The notes under the pieces: generated by a model | The model's database searches: none | Seen by the model: only the letters and a program-made list of their open reading frames with translations | What the model was told of the DNA's origin: nothing | Source of the DNA: Deltaproteobacteria bacterium | Lineage (GTDB): Bacteria; Desulfobacterota; Desulfobaccia; Desulfobaccales; 0-14-0-80-60-11 | DNA: 51,248 nt | Reading direction: 5' to 3' | Assembly: GCA_003599195.1 (NCBI GenBank) | Contig: QZIZ01000007.1 | Location: forward strand, 1-51,248 | Shown here: positions 32,536-41,697 of the stretch, one piece after another | How positions within the stretch are numbered: position 1 is the first letter of the stretch | How the letters are laid out: every line of letters starts with the position of its first letter | Position numbers and translations under genes: made by a program

Positions 32536-34311
32536 TTACTTAGGGGAACTCTCGGCAGCGCAATCAGAATTATTGCTATCCATCACGCCGTTGTTTTTCT
32601 TTTTGCGCCGGAAAAAGTTCATCTCCTTAAATAAAGTCATCAAGATGATTTTCAGGTCAAGCCAGAGGGAACATTTGTGCACATATTCCGTATCGTAGCG
32701 GATCCAGTCATTAAAAAAGATTTTATCATGCGCTTTGGCCTGCCAGAGTCCGGTCACCCCGGGACGCACGGCCAGGCGGCAATCCCGCCATTTCGGGTTA
32801 TGGGCCATCTCTTCCATGCACAAAGGCCGGGGACCCACCAGACTCATTTGCCCCTTCAAGACATTCCAGAGCTGGGGGATTTCATCCAGATTGGTGTCCC
32901 GGAGAAACTTTCCCACCCGTGTAATTCTAGGGTCTTCCATGATCTTGAACATGGGGCCGTCCACTTCATTAAAGGCCTGAAGTTTGCGCTTCAAATCCTC
33001 GGCGTTGGCCACCATGCTCCGAAACTTGAACATGGTGAATTCTTTACCCCTCAGGCCGCAGCGGATCTGCCGAAAAAAAACGGGGCCGGGGGAGTCCAGT
33101 TTAATGGCCAGGGCCACCACCAGCAGAACCGGAGAAAGCAGAACCAGGGTCAGGGCCGCGGCGGCCACGTCAATGACCCGCTTAGCGGCCAGATAAAAAC
33201 GGCTGACGGGAACGTGCCAATCCGCCTGGCCGAAAACTATCCCCCGGGACTTTTTCTTGCCGAAGGGGTTGGCCGGGGGGACGATGCTCTGATCCCGGAG
33301 GGTCGCGCCTTCCCCGATGGCCGCGCCTTCGCCCACCAGGCAATGGTCCAGGCGGGCCAGCCGGCCGATCTGCGCATTTCCAAGGACGACGCAGTTATTG
33401 ACCACGGCTCCGGCTTGGATCTCACACTCTGGACCGATGACCGTGGGTCCCAGAATCAAAACCCCGGCGTCGATTCGGGAACCGGCGCCGATCTTGAAAG
33501 GCGGCACCAGGCTGGAAGTGGGATCGATCCGGGCAGCCGGGTCTGCGGCCCCGGAATCCACCTCCAGGCCCTTGACCCCCTCGAAGGAAACCTTCTTCAT
33601 CAGGACGTCGCGGTTGATGGAAAACAAATCGTCCAGCCGGGTCAGGGTGCGGCAATATCCGGGGAGCTCCCAGGCCGCGGTGGCCGCCTGCAAATGATAT
33701 AAGACCGGAAAAAGTTCCTCTTTAAGATCGAAATAGCTTTGCGGCGGGATTAGCTCCAAAACCCCGGATCCAAAGAGATAGATGCCGGCAGGCCGCAATT
33801 TACTGCGTTTTTCCTGGAAGGGATGCGCCCGGTGAATAGCCTTGACATTCCCGTTTCTGCCGAGTTCCACGCGCCCCATTTTTTCCGGGGCTTCGGAAAT
33901 CTTGACCGCGCCGACGGTGGCCATGCCCCGGTGTTCATGATGAAACTCCCACATCCGGGAAAGATCCGTCAGCAGCAGCAAATCTCCGTTGAGCACCCAG
34001 AAAGCGTCACCTTTAATATCCCGTTCCACTTCTCTGAGGGAGCCGCCCGTTCCGTACGCGGTTTTTCTGATCAGGAAATTGAGGGGCGGAGGCGAAAGGG
34101 ACAGATACTCAGCAACTTGAGCTTCCAGGTCTTCCTGGACGCAGATGATTAAATCCCGAACTCCGGCAAGGCTGAGGACGCGGGCCAAATATTGATATAG
34201 GGGACAATTGCAGATGGGCAGAAGAATCTTGGGGACGGGGGCGATGACGGCGCCGCTGAAAGTGGCCAGCCCCCCGGCCAATATCACCGCCGTGGATGGT
34301 GCTTGGTGCAT
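32536..34311 (-). CDS. Nucleotidyltransferase / left-handed beta-helix / phosphoglycosyltransferase fusion
   Basis: 591 residues with three parts. Residues 1-235 form a sugar-nucleotidyltransferase fold (VILAGGLATF...PVPKILLPI), but the usual GxGTRL loop is replaced. Residues about 250-345 are hexapeptide repeats (IGAGSRID, VIGPECEI). Residues about 365-580 are a monotopic phosphoglycosyltransferase: one membrane helix (VIDVAAAALTLVLLSPVLLV), SPGPVFFRQIRCGLRGKEF, the catalytic Asp-Glu in TNLDEIPQLWNVLKGQMSLV and GPRPL. It should transfer a sugar phosphate to undecaprenyl phosphate at the start of a surface glycan, perhaps regulated or supplied by the N-terminal module. An exposed promoter lies at 34405-34433. 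Confidence 0.88.
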   Translation of the reverse strand: MHQAPSTAVILAGGLATFSGAVIAPVPKILLPICNCPLYQYLARVLSLAGVRDLIICVQEDLEAQVAEYLSLSPPPLNFLIRKTAYGTGGSLREVERDIKGDAFWVLNGDLLLLTDLSRMWEFHHEHRGMATVGAVKISEAPEKMGRVELGRNGNVKAIHRAHPFQEKRSKLRPAGIYLFGSGVLELIPPQSYFDLKEELFPVLYHLQAATAAWELPGYCRTLTRLDDLFSINRDVLMKKVSFEGVKGLEVDSGAADPAARIDPTSSLVPPFKIGAGSRIDAGVLILGPTVIGPECEIQAGAVVNNCVVLGNAQIGRLARLDHCLVGEGAAIGEGATLRDQSIVPPANPFGKKKSRGIVFGQADWHVPVSRFYLAAKRVIDVAAAALTLVLLSPVLLVVALAIKLDSPGPVFFRQIRCGLRGKEFTMFKFRSMVANAEDLKRKLQAFNEVDGPMFKIMEDPRITRVGKFLRDTNLDEIPQLWNVLKGQMSLVGPRPLCMEEMAHNPKWRDCRLAVRPGVTGLWQAKAHDKIFFNDWIRYDTEYVHKCSLWLDLKIILMTLFKEMNFFRRKKKNNGVMDSNNSDCAAESSPK

Positions 34312-34404
34312 GCCGGTCTATACTCCGAGTGCGTCCAGGTCTTGCCGGAAGTCAATCATGGTTCTCAGTATACTTATCGACTTGAAAGCCCTTTAACTGA
34401 ACGG

Positions 34405-34433
34405 AGATTATCAGCAACCCCGGAGTGCTGCAA
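34405..34433 (-). promoter_or_regulatory. Putative promoter of the glycan fusion gene
   Basis: Minus strand TTGCAG (34428-34433), 17-base spacer, extended -10 TGA-TAATCT (34405-34410). Predicted start of transcription about 87 bases before the ATG. Confidence 0.5.
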
Positions 34434-34481
34434 TTTGCTATAATACCACAAGTTTCTCCGGCTGCACTCAATAATTCTTTA

Positions 34482-35171
34482 CTACTCATCCCGCAGGCGG
34501 TAGCCCACCCCGGGTTCGGTTAGCAGATATTGGGGCCGGGTGGGATCGTCTTCCAGCTTGCGGCGGAGATTGAGAATAAAGATGCGCAAATAGGGATTCT
34601 GTTCAATATAAGACGGCCCCCAGACTTCTTTCAACAATTGCCGGTGGGTCACCACCTTGCCCCGGTTTTTCAGCAATACGGTAAGCAGCTTATACTCAAT
34701 GGGGGTCAGACGCACCTCCTCCTGCCCGCGCCAGACCCGGCGACGTTCCACATCCACTTTGATATTGCCCAGGCAATATTGCCCTTCCTGCCTGGATTCC
34801 TCAGCCGGAACCATCTTGCGCAGGGCGACCCGCATCCTGGCCAGCAACTCCCCCACCCCAAAGGGTTTGGTGAGGTAATCATCCGCGCCCGCGTCCAGGT
34901 TGGCCACCTTGTCCCGCTCCTGGCCCCGGGCGGAAAGAACAATGATGGGCACCCCGGACCAGCCGCGCAACTGTTTGATCACCTCGATCCCTTCCATGTC
35001 CGGCAGTCCCAGGTCCAGGAGCACCACGTCCGGGACCCGGGACGCGGCCAGGGCCAGCCCTTCCCGGCCGGTTCCGGCCTCGATCAGGTCATAGCCCTGG
35101 GTCACCAGGCTGGCCCTGAGAAACCGGCGAATCTGGGGATCGTCTTCAATGAGCAGGATAACGGGATTCAT
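34482..35171 (-). CDS. kdpE: KdpE-like response regulator
   Basis: 229 residues, OmpR family. Receiver domain with phospho-acceptor Asp in VVLLDLGLPDMEG and Lys in DDYLTKPFGV; winged-helix DNA-binding domain with LTPIEYKLLTVLLKNRGKVV, LKEVWGPSYIEQNPYLRIFI and PGVGYRL, all typical of KdpE. It starts two bases after the stop of the kinase gene, so both are co-translated. No kdpFABC potassium pump is nearby; its targets here may be the ion permeases upstream. Confidence 0.88.
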   Translation of the reverse strand: MNPVILLIEDDPQIRRFLRASLVTQGYDLIEAGTGREGLALAASRVPDVVLLDLGLPDMEGIEVIKQLRGWSGVPIIVLSARGQERDKVANLDAGADDYLTKPFGVGELLARMRVALRKMVPAEESRQEGQYCLGNIKVDVERRRVWRGQEEVRLTPIEYKLLTVLLKNRGKVVTHRQLLKEVWGPSYIEQNPYLRIFILNLRRKLEDDPTRPQYLLTEPGVGYRLRDE

Positions 35172-35173
35172 GG

Positions 35174-37183
35174 TCAGTTCTTTTCCGCGGTTTCCTGGAG
35201 GGGTCTATCCAACAAAGGCGCGCCTTCCCCCAGGGGAATGGTGAAGCTGAAAACCGCGCCGCCCTCAGGCCGGTTGGCGGCCCGGATGCGGCCGCCGTGG
35301 GCCTCGATGATGCTGCGGCAGATGGTCAGCCCCAGCCCCGCGCCCCGGGCGCTCCCGGGAGCCACCTGGTAGAATTTTTCAAAGATGCGCTCTTCCTCGC
35401 CCGGCGGCAGGCCCGGGCCCCGGTCGGCCACCGCCACCAACAGCTCTTGATCCTCGACCCGGGCGGAAATTTCCAGAGGCGTCCCCGGAGGAGTATATTT
35501 CATGGAGTTCTCCAGGAGGTTGATCACCACCCTTTCCAGGAGCAGGGCGTCGATCTGGACCAGGGGCAGGTCCGTGGGAAGATTGATGGACACCGGATGG
35601 TCGTGCAGTTGGGGGTCGAGTTGGGCCAGGGCGGAGCCGATGACTTCCTCCAGGACGTACCACTCCTTGTGGAACATGGCCTCGCCGGACTGCAGGCGGC
35701 TCATTTCCAGGAGATTGTGCACCAGGCGGTCCAGGCGCCGGGCTTCCTCAAAAATACTTTGGGCCAACTCGTGCTTGGTAAAACGATCCAGGGTTTCCTC
35801 ACCCTCCAGCAGGGTGCTGGCGGAACCGGCGATCACGGTCAAGGGCGTGCGGAGGTCGTGGGAGACGGAACTGAGCAAGGTATTCCGCATCCGTTCCGCC
35901 TCCATCTGCAATTGGACCCCCTGGGCCTGGCGGGAGAGATTCTCATGTTCAATGGCCAGCCCCACCTGGCTGCCCAGGGCCTCCAACAGGCGCAGGGAAT
36001 CCGCGTCCAGCACCCGGCCCGGCTGCAAGGGCTCCAGCCGGAGAACGCCGATGGCGTGTTGGGAGGCGATGAGCGGCAGATAGATGCTCTTCACCGCGGA
36101 CAGGGTGCCGGTGCCCGCGCCGGCCAGGTGCCCGTGCTTGAAGGCCCATTTGGCCACCATGCCTTCCCGCACGTCCTCATCGACAAAAGGGTATCCGGCC
36201 CGGCTCTTTAATTCTTCTTCCGTTCGAGGCATCAGGATGGCCACCCGGCTCTGGAAGATCCGGGAAAGCTGCTCCGACGCCACCTGCAACAGTTCTTCCA
36301 GGCTGTTGATGGCGGTCAGGTTCTGGCTCATCTCGAAAAGGGCCGCGGTCTGGCGCTCCTGCTCCCGGGCCACCCGGGCCTGGTGGCGCACCCGGGCCGT
36401 CAGGCCGCTCACCAGGATGCTCACCAGCAGCATCACCAACAGGGTGATGGCGTATTCGGTGTTGGCCACCGCAAAGGAAAAATATTCGGGGACAAAAAAG
36501 AAGGCAAACGCGGCCACACTGAAAAATGAGGAAGAAATCGCGGGCCCCCGGGCCAAAAACGAAGAGATGATCACCACCGTGAGCAGGTAAATCATGGCCA
36601 GATTGGTGAGGGCCAGATAAGGAAAGAGGAAAAAGCCCAGGCCGGTGCAGAGACTCACCCCGCCTGCGGCCAGGAGGTATTCCTTAAGGAGCCGCCGACG
36701 TTTGGGACCGGGGGCGGGCGCGGGAGCGGCTTCTTCGCCTTCCCCGGAGATGACGAAGACGTCGATGGGGCCGCAGTTCCAGATGAGGTGGTCCACCAGG
36801 GAGGTCCCCAAAAAGCGGCGCCAGCGCCGGGCGTAAGGCTTGCCCACGAAGATTTTGCTGACCCCGTTTTCCCGGGCAAAGGCCAGGATCTCATCGCCGA
36901 TACGGAAGCCGGAAACCTTGACGGCCTGGGCCCCCAGCTTGGCGGCCAGATACAGGGCCTGGGCCACCTGCTCCTGGTTTTCCCGGGGCAGGCGGTCGTG
37001 GGCCGGGGTCTCCACGTAGAGGGCGTACCATTTCGCCCGCTGGGCGTCGGCGATGCGCTTGGTGGCCCGGATCAGGGGGATGGAAAAGGGGCTGGGGTCC
37101 AGGCAGACGAGGAGGCGCTCGCCGCCGGCTGCTATCGGTTCAGGTTGACTGGTTTCCGCCATCCCGAGGCCAGGGTCCGGCAT
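35174..37183 (-). CDS. KdpD-like sensor kinase lacking the N-terminal KdpD domain
   Basis: 669 residues. A universal-stress-protein-like domain (about 20-160) leads into four TM helices (DUF4118, about 180-270), a GAF domain (about 290-420), HisKA with VSHDLRTPLTVIAG and HATPase with NSMKYTPPG and GLGLTICRSIIEAHGG. This is the C-terminal two-thirds of KdpD; the N-terminal KdpD domain with a Walker A loop is absent. Such short KdpD proteins occur in many bacteria. The kinase pairs with the KdpE-like regulator and sits just downstream of two anion/ion permeases, hinting that it responds to ionic or turgor conditions. Confidence 0.86.
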   Translation of the reverse strand: MPDPGLGMAETSQPEPIAAGGERLLVCLDPSPFSIPLIRATKRIADAQRAKWYALYVETPAHDRLPRENQEQVAQALYLAAKLGAQAVKVSGFRIGDEILAFARENGVSKIFVGKPYARRWRRFLGTSLVDHLIWNCGPIDVFVISGEGEEAAPAPAPGPKRRRLLKEYLLAAGGVSLCTGLGFFLFPYLALTNLAMIYLLTVVIISSFLARGPAISSSFFSVAAFAFFFVPEYFSFAVANTEYAITLLVMLLVSILVSGLTARVRHQARVAREQERQTAALFEMSQNLTAINSLEELLQVASEQLSRIFQSRVAILMPRTEEELKSRAGYPFVDEDVREGMVAKWAFKHGHLAGAGTGTLSAVKSIYLPLIASQHAIGVLRLEPLQPGRVLDADSLRLLEALGSQVGLAIEHENLSRQAQGVQLQMEAERMRNTLLSSVSHDLRTPLTVIAGSASTLLEGEETLDRFTKHELAQSIFEEARRLDRLVHNLLEMSRLQSGEAMFHKEWYVLEEVIGSALAQLDPQLHDHPVSINLPTDLPLVQIDALLLERVVINLLENSMKYTPPGTPLEISARVEDQELLVAVADRGPGLPPGEEERIFEKFYQVAPGSARGAGLGLTICRSIIEAHGGRIRAANRPEGGAVFSFTIPLGEGAPLLDRPLQETAEKN

Positions 37184-37317
37184 ATGTTTTTAAAATCCTT
37201 CAACAAATATTACCAGAAGGATAACCGGTTCCGGCCCTGGGGTCAAGTGTCGACGCGGCGTTGGCGTTCTTTGCGCCTTTGCGAGAGAAATTCTTTCCCG
37301 CAAAGGCGCAAACGCTT
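37184..37317. repeat. TTTGCGCC 8-mer palindromic repeat
   Basis: CTTTGCGC-CTTTGCGA (8-base units) opposite CCCGCAAAGGCGCAAACGC form a hairpin at about 37262-37316, between the kinase and the permease gene. No gene in the gap. Confidence 0.6.
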
Positions 37318-39054
37318 TTAATAAGCAATCAGCAGATAGAACATGCTAATGGTGACGGTGATCATCATGGGCCACCAGCAGGCCCGCATGTAGGCCATAA
37401 ACGAGATGTGGTAACCGGCTTTTTCCGACAACCCCACGGTAACCACGTTGGCGCTGGCCCCGATCATGGTGCCGTTCCCGCCCAAACATGCGCCCAGGGC
37501 CAGGGACCACCAGAGCACGCCGGACTCGGCGCCGGGGATGGTCTGGTTTAAAAAGGCGATGATGGGCAGCATGGTGGCGGTGAAGGGGATGTTGTCGATG
37601 AACGCGGAGGCAATGGCGCTCACCCAGAGGACGAGGATGATGGCCGTGGTAAGGTTGCCCCCGGAGACGTCTTTCACCCAGTTGGCAATAATCTGGATCA
37701 GGCCGGTTTCTTCCGCGCCGGCAATGACCATGAACAGGCCGATGAAAAAAACCAGGGTGGGCCATTCCACTTCATGTTCCAGCATCTCCACAATATCCAC
37801 CTTGGAGATGGCTAACAGCACCATGGCCCCGATCAGGGCCGCCACCGACACCTCCATGTGAAAGATGCCGTGGAGAGCGAAGAGCAGGATGGTAAAGCCC
37901 AGCAGGCACAGGGCCTGGACCGTCAGCTTCTTGTTGGTGATTTTGTATTCTTCCCGCAGAAATTCGATGGTGCGCGTCACGTTTTTTACTTCAGCCTTTT
38001 GATAGTCCTTTTTATGCCACCAGAGGTACCAGAAACCGGACATTGCCAGGCAGACTGTGCAAACCAGCGCCAGGTTCTGGACGAACTGGCCGAAGGTGAG
38101 ACTGGCGTAGGAGCCGATGAGGATATTGGGGGGATCGCCGATGATAGTGGCGGTACCGCCCACGTTGGAGGCAAAGACCTCCGGGATCAGCAGGGCTATG
38201 GGGTTGATCTTTAAGGTGACCGCGATCTCGATGGTCACCGGAATCATCAAGAGCATGGTGGTGACGTTGTCCAGGAACGCGGAGACCACCGCAGTAATCA
38301 CCTGGAGGACGAAGGACAGGACGAAAACATTGCCCCGGGCCAAGGCAAAGGCCTTATAGGCCAAAAACTGGAACATCCCCGTCTTTTTCATCACCCCCAC
38401 GAAGATCATCATGCCCATGAGGAGGAAGACCACGTTCAGGTCGATGGCGTGCATGGCGTCTTCGAAGGAGACGATGAAATAGGACTTGTCGAAGGAACCC
38501 AGGGTATAGCTGACGAAGAGAATAAAGGCCGCACCCAGGAAGGCCGCCAGGGTGCGGTGCATCCATTCAAAGGAGATGACCACATAAACCAGCAGCAGGA
38601 CGATACTGGCGATCCAGAAGGCCGGAGTGATGGTCCGCTGCAAGCTGAGGTTCTGGTTCGCCTGGAAGATACGGTTGCCCTGGGCGTCGGCGCCCGCTTC
38701 CACCACCTTAACCGCGGTGGCCGGGATAGGCTTCCAGGATGGTTTGGCGGCCTTCACTTCCACTTTGGCCTTGGGCAAGGTTCCGGCCGGAAGAATAAAA
38801 TCCGCCACAAAGCCCCCGGGTTTGCCGGTGACGATCTCCGCGTCCTTACCCACCGGCTTGACGTGCCGGCCGTCCACCAGCACTCCCACCTCCACTTCTT
38901 TGAGGCCCTTGCCCATGGAGTCGGTGACCATCCCGGAGACGGCCAGGCGGTCGCCCCCAGGCGCGGAAGCCGGGAGGGCCGCAGAATTTCCCAGGAAAAC
39001 TGCGGCTACCAGAAATATCAAGATATATGCGGATAGAACCAAATTCTTGCGCAT
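37318..39054 (-). CDS. ArsB/SLC13-superfamily ion permease with secreted N-terminal domain
   Basis: 578 residues. A signal peptide (ending about SAAL) and a beta-rich carboxypeptidase-regulatory-like domain (AVSGMVTDSMGKGLKEVEVG, about 35-140) precede about eleven TM helices of the ion-transporter superfamily. The GGTATIIGDPPNILIG motif and the repeated NMxxF/SAFxDN helices (DNVTTMLLMIPV, DNIPFTATMLPI) are hallmark pieces of ArsB/P-protein/CitMHS permeases. The start at 39054 has AGGGGA upstream; a TTG two codons earlier is less likely. It lies 23 bases after a DASS permease. Substrate unknown: sodium, proton, arsenite, sulfate or carboxylates are possible. Confidence 0.85.
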   Translation of the reverse strand: MRKNLVLSAYILIFLVAAVFLGNSAALPASAPGGDRLAVSGMVTDSMGKGLKEVEVGVLVDGRHVKPVGKDAEIVTGKPGGFVADFILPAGTLPKAKVEVKAAKPSWKPIPATAVKVVEAGADAQGNRIFQANQNLSLQRTITPAFWIASIVLLLVYVVISFEWMHRTLAAFLGAAFILFVSYTLGSFDKSYFIVSFEDAMHAIDLNVVFLLMGMMIFVGVMKKTGMFQFLAYKAFALARGNVFVLSFVLQVITAVVSAFLDNVTTMLLMIPVTIEIAVTLKINPIALLIPEVFASNVGGTATIIGDPPNILIGSYASLTFGQFVQNLALVCTVCLAMSGFWYLWWHKKDYQKAEVKNVTRTIEFLREEYKITNKKLTVQALCLLGFTILLFALHGIFHMEVSVAALIGAMVLLAISKVDIVEMLEHEVEWPTLVFFIGLFMVIAGAEETGLIQIIANWVKDVSGGNLTTAIILVLWVSAIASAFIDNIPFTATMLPIIAFLNQTIPGAESGVLWWSLALGACLGGNGTMIGASANVVTVGLSEKAGYHISFMAYMRACWWPMMITVTISMFYLLIAY

Positions 39055-39077
39055 CTTCAATCCCCTTAGGTCGTCGA

Positions 39078-40610
39078 TTATTTCGGCAACAGCACCGGCA
39101 TGCCCATGAGGGGCCAGATAAGATAGACGAAGACTGCCAGGACCGCCATCAACACGATGCTGGGGATCCAGCCGTACCCGAAGAACTCCCCGGTGGTAAA
39201 CTGCTTGCTCTCATAGGCGATGGCGTTGGGGGCCGCGCCGATGAGCAGATTGAAAGGCATGCCCGCGGTCACCAAAGATGCAAAGAGAATGACATGGGGC
39301 GCCACGCCCAAATATTTGGCAATGACCAGGGACACCGGCAGGGCGATGGCAATGGCCGCCACGTTCATGATGAAGTTGGTCATGATCAGGACGAAGAAGG
39401 CGATGCCCAGGACAAAGACCAGCCAGGGAGCGTTAAGGAAGAAGGAGAGCCAGTGCACCGCCAGCCACTCCGCAGCCTTGGTCTGCCAGAGGCAGAAGCC
39501 GATGGACATGGCCCCGCCGAACAGCAGGATGATATTCCAGGGGATCGTCTCCAGGTCCTCCACGGTCAGGGTGCGGGTCATGAAGAAAAGCACGGTGCCC
39601 ACCAGCATGATGCCGGCCCGGTCCAGGTCGGTGAAGGCCTTGATGGGCAGAAAAGCCTTGGCCATGAAGAGCCCCACAATGGCGATGACCATGAACACCA
39701 CGAATTTTTCTTTAGGGTTCATGGGACCAAGTTCCCTGGTCAGGTCTTTGGCTTTTTCCCGGAGTCCCTCGATGACCGCCCGCTCCGGCTTGAAGCAGGT
39801 GATGATAATCAGCCAAATGGCCAAGATCATTAAAAGACCCATGGGCAGCATATACCAAATGAGTTCAAAGAAGCCGATGTCATTGCCCGTGAATTGCTGG
39901 AACATACCCGCGGCGGCCACGCCCCGGGCCGCGCCCAGGAAGGTGATGATGGAGCCCGCGCCCGCGGCCCAGGCCATGCCGATGAACAGGCCCTTCCCGA
40001 ACCGGGTGGGCTGGTCGGATTCGCTGTAGAGGGCATTAATGGCCAGCAGCAAGGGGAAGATGGCCGCGGCCACCGCGGTGTGGGCCATTATCAGGGTCAT
40101 GGCGCCCACCACCAGGAAGGTTCCCAAAAGGATAAGGTTGGTTTTCTCCCCCACAATCGTCAGCATCTTATAGGCCATGCGCTTGGTGAGGCCCGAGGCG
40201 CTGAACGCGGTGCCGATGACCACAGACCCGAAGATAAACCAGACGGAGGGGTCCAGGAAGTCCCCCAGGGCTTCTTTAGGAGTGCGGATGTAAAAGAGCA
40301 CCTGGAAGAGGCCGATGGCAATGGCGGTGACGCCGATGGGCATCACCTCAAAGACCCACCAAATCCCGGCCATGAGAAAGAGGCCGATAGCCATTTTACC
40401 CGCCCAGGGCAGCTTAAAGACCTTGCCGCCCGGGTCCACCGCGTCGGGCAAGGAAGGCAAAGCGTAAAATAAGAAAAATATTCCCAGGCCTAAAAGAATG
40501 AAGAATATTCGCCTCCAATCGATGGCCACCTTTTTAGGGGCAATGACGATCTCTTCGGGCATCTCCGGCAGGCCGGAGCCTATGGGCATTTTTTTGGTTT
40601 CTGCCGCCAT
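39078..40610 (-). CDS. DASS (SLC13) family anion:sodium symporter
   Basis: 510 residues, about twelve TM helices. The two helical-hairpin motifs that bind sodium and substrate can be placed at IMAHTAVAAAIFP and LIMTNFIMNVAAIAIALP; the first differs from the usual SNT. Canonical EVMPIGVTAIAI and FLDPSVWFIFGSVVIGTAF are present. DASS proteins import dicarboxylates or sulfate; in sulfate reducers some serve sulfate uptake. AAAGGAG precedes the ATG. It is followed downstream by the ArsB-type permease and lies next to a CBS-domain protein, so transport may be regulated by a nucleotide. Confidence 0.88.
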   Translation of the reverse strand: MAAETKKMPIGSGLPEMPEEIVIAPKKVAIDWRRIFFILLGLGIFFLFYALPSLPDAVDPGGKVFKLPWAGKMAIGLFLMAGIWWVFEVMPIGVTAIAIGLFQVLFYIRTPKEALGDFLDPSVWFIFGSVVIGTAFSASGLTKRMAYKMLTIVGEKTNLILLGTFLVVGAMTLIMAHTAVAAAIFPLLLAINALYSESDQPTRFGKGLFIGMAWAAGAGSIITFLGAARGVAAAGMFQQFTGNDIGFFELIWYMLPMGLLMILAIWLIIITCFKPERAVIEGLREKAKDLTRELGPMNPKEKFVVFMVIAIVGLFMAKAFLPIKAFTDLDRAGIMLVGTVLFFMTRTLTVEDLETIPWNIILLFGGAMSIGFCLWQTKAAEWLAVHWLSFFLNAPWLVFVLGIAFFVLIMTNFIMNVAAIAIALPVSLVIAKYLGVAPHVILFASLVTAGMPFNLLIGAAPNAIAYESKQFTTGEFFGYGWIPSIVLMAVLAVFVYLIWPLMGMPVLLPK

Positions 40611-40644
40611 GGTAAACTCCTTTTATTGAAGTCCGGTACCCGGA

Positions 40645-41151
40645 TCAGTCGCCCAGCACCAGGTCCGAGATCTCTTTAAAGAGGTCGCTCAGACGAATCA
40701 TGCCCATGACCTTGCCGCCTTCCATCACCGGCATCAGGCCCACGTCTTCCTTGATCATCACGAAAATAGCCTTGGCGATGGAGTCATTCCCGGGAAAGGT
40801 GACTTTGATGGGGCTCATGACTTCGCTCACCGGCTTCTGGGAGGCTTCCTTCAGCCCGGGGCCGAAGAGATCGCCCATCAGGACCGCGAGGTTGGGGTCC
40901 CCCTTGATCAAGCCGCTCTCTTGGAGAAACCTGGGCTCCAGGCCCTTAATGATGTCTCTCAGGGTCAAAATGCCCATGAGCTGGTATTTCTCGTCAAAGA
41001 CCAACACAGCCCGGGGCTCAAAAGAGCCTTCGAATTTAACTGCCGCCTCCCGGACGATGGCCATGGCCTGGCGCAGCGTGAACCAATAGGGGATGTGGGG
41101 ATAATCCTCCAGGGGGATCATCAAATCCTTCACTTTCTTTTCGTATGGCAT
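40645..41151 (-). CDS. CBS-domain pair protein, copy A
   Basis: 168 residues made of two CBS domains (VKDLMIPLEDYPHIPYWFTL... and VSEVMSPIKVTFPGNDS...). CBS pairs bind adenosine ligands (AMP, ATP, c-di-AMP) and regulate partners. GGGAGG precedes the ATG. It lies 34 bases upstream of the DASS gene on the same strand, so it may be a soluble regulator of the permeases. A close paralogue (copy B, 41698) is transcribed divergently; the two differ mainly in the linker between the domains. Confidence 0.88.
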   Translation of the reverse strand: MPYEKKVKDLMIPLEDYPHIPYWFTLRQAMAIVREAAVKFEGSFEPRAVLVFDEKYQLMGILTLRDIIKGLEPRFLQESGLIKGDPNLAVLMGDLFGPGLKEASQKPVSEVMSPIKVTFPGNDSIAKAIFVMIKEDVGLMPVMEGGKVMGMIRLSDLFKEISDLVLGD

Positions 41152-41697
41152 GGGAACCTCCCGGTTGAAAATTTTTTTACCGGCCTTGAAAAACCTTGCG
41201 ATTGCGGCTCCGCAACAGAACCTTCTTGCCTTGCTGATCTTTTTAGCAACCGCAAGATTAAAACGGGGTTAAAATGAAAGGGAGGACTGTTAAAATCGCG
41301 TTAAAATCGGGAATTATCTCACAAGCCCAGTTTTCCGGCAATCTGTCTGCCTTGCCTTGACTTTTACCGGCCCCTACTTTAGAAAGAAATTGGGAAATAA
41401 AGTTTTATATCCCGGTTTTCAAGAACTGATTGGGAGCCAGCAAATTTTACTTGGAACTCGAGACCCTTGCGAAAATCTTAAGTTGTCATTCTGAACGGAG
41501 CGAAGCGGAGTGAAGAATCTGGTTTTTGTGCGACCAGGATTTCCAATCTGCTTGTAATCATCGGCACCGCCCCAAAAAGCCTCGCCGCCAAAAACGAGAT
41601 TCTTCGGTCGCTCCGCTTCCTCAGAATGACAAGTGGAGATTCTTTCGCAGAGGTCTCAACCCGGAACCTGGAATTCGGAACTTTTCTGGAGGAAGCC
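41152..41697. other. Divergent intergenic region between CBS paralogues
   Basis: About 546 bases. Near copy A there is a TTGCGG-CT-CCGCAA hairpin (about 41201-41214) and a second TTGCGGTTGC partner at about 41250. AT-rich sequence (41360-41410) may hold promoters. A palindromic element occupies 41483-41632, and a period-7 block (GGAACCT-GGAATTC-GGAACTT, about 41662-41682) lies just before the copy B ribosome site. Confidence 0.5.
41483..41632. repeat. TCATTCTGA-type inverted-repeat element, copy 2
   Basis: 150 bases. Left end TTGTCATTCTGAAC...GGAGTGAAGAATCT, right end AGATTCTTCGG...TCAGAATGACAA. Ends are inverted repeats of about 40 bases with mismatches; the central 60 bases are unrelated. 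Shape and size suggest a MITE-like non-autonomous element; the 1-73 sequence is a shorter relative. Confidence 0.7.

Noticed and set aside
34482-37183. A potassium-uptake Kdp locus
   Set aside because: No kdpFABC genes are nearby and the kinase lacks the N-terminal KdpD domain; only a Kdp-like two-component pair is claimed.
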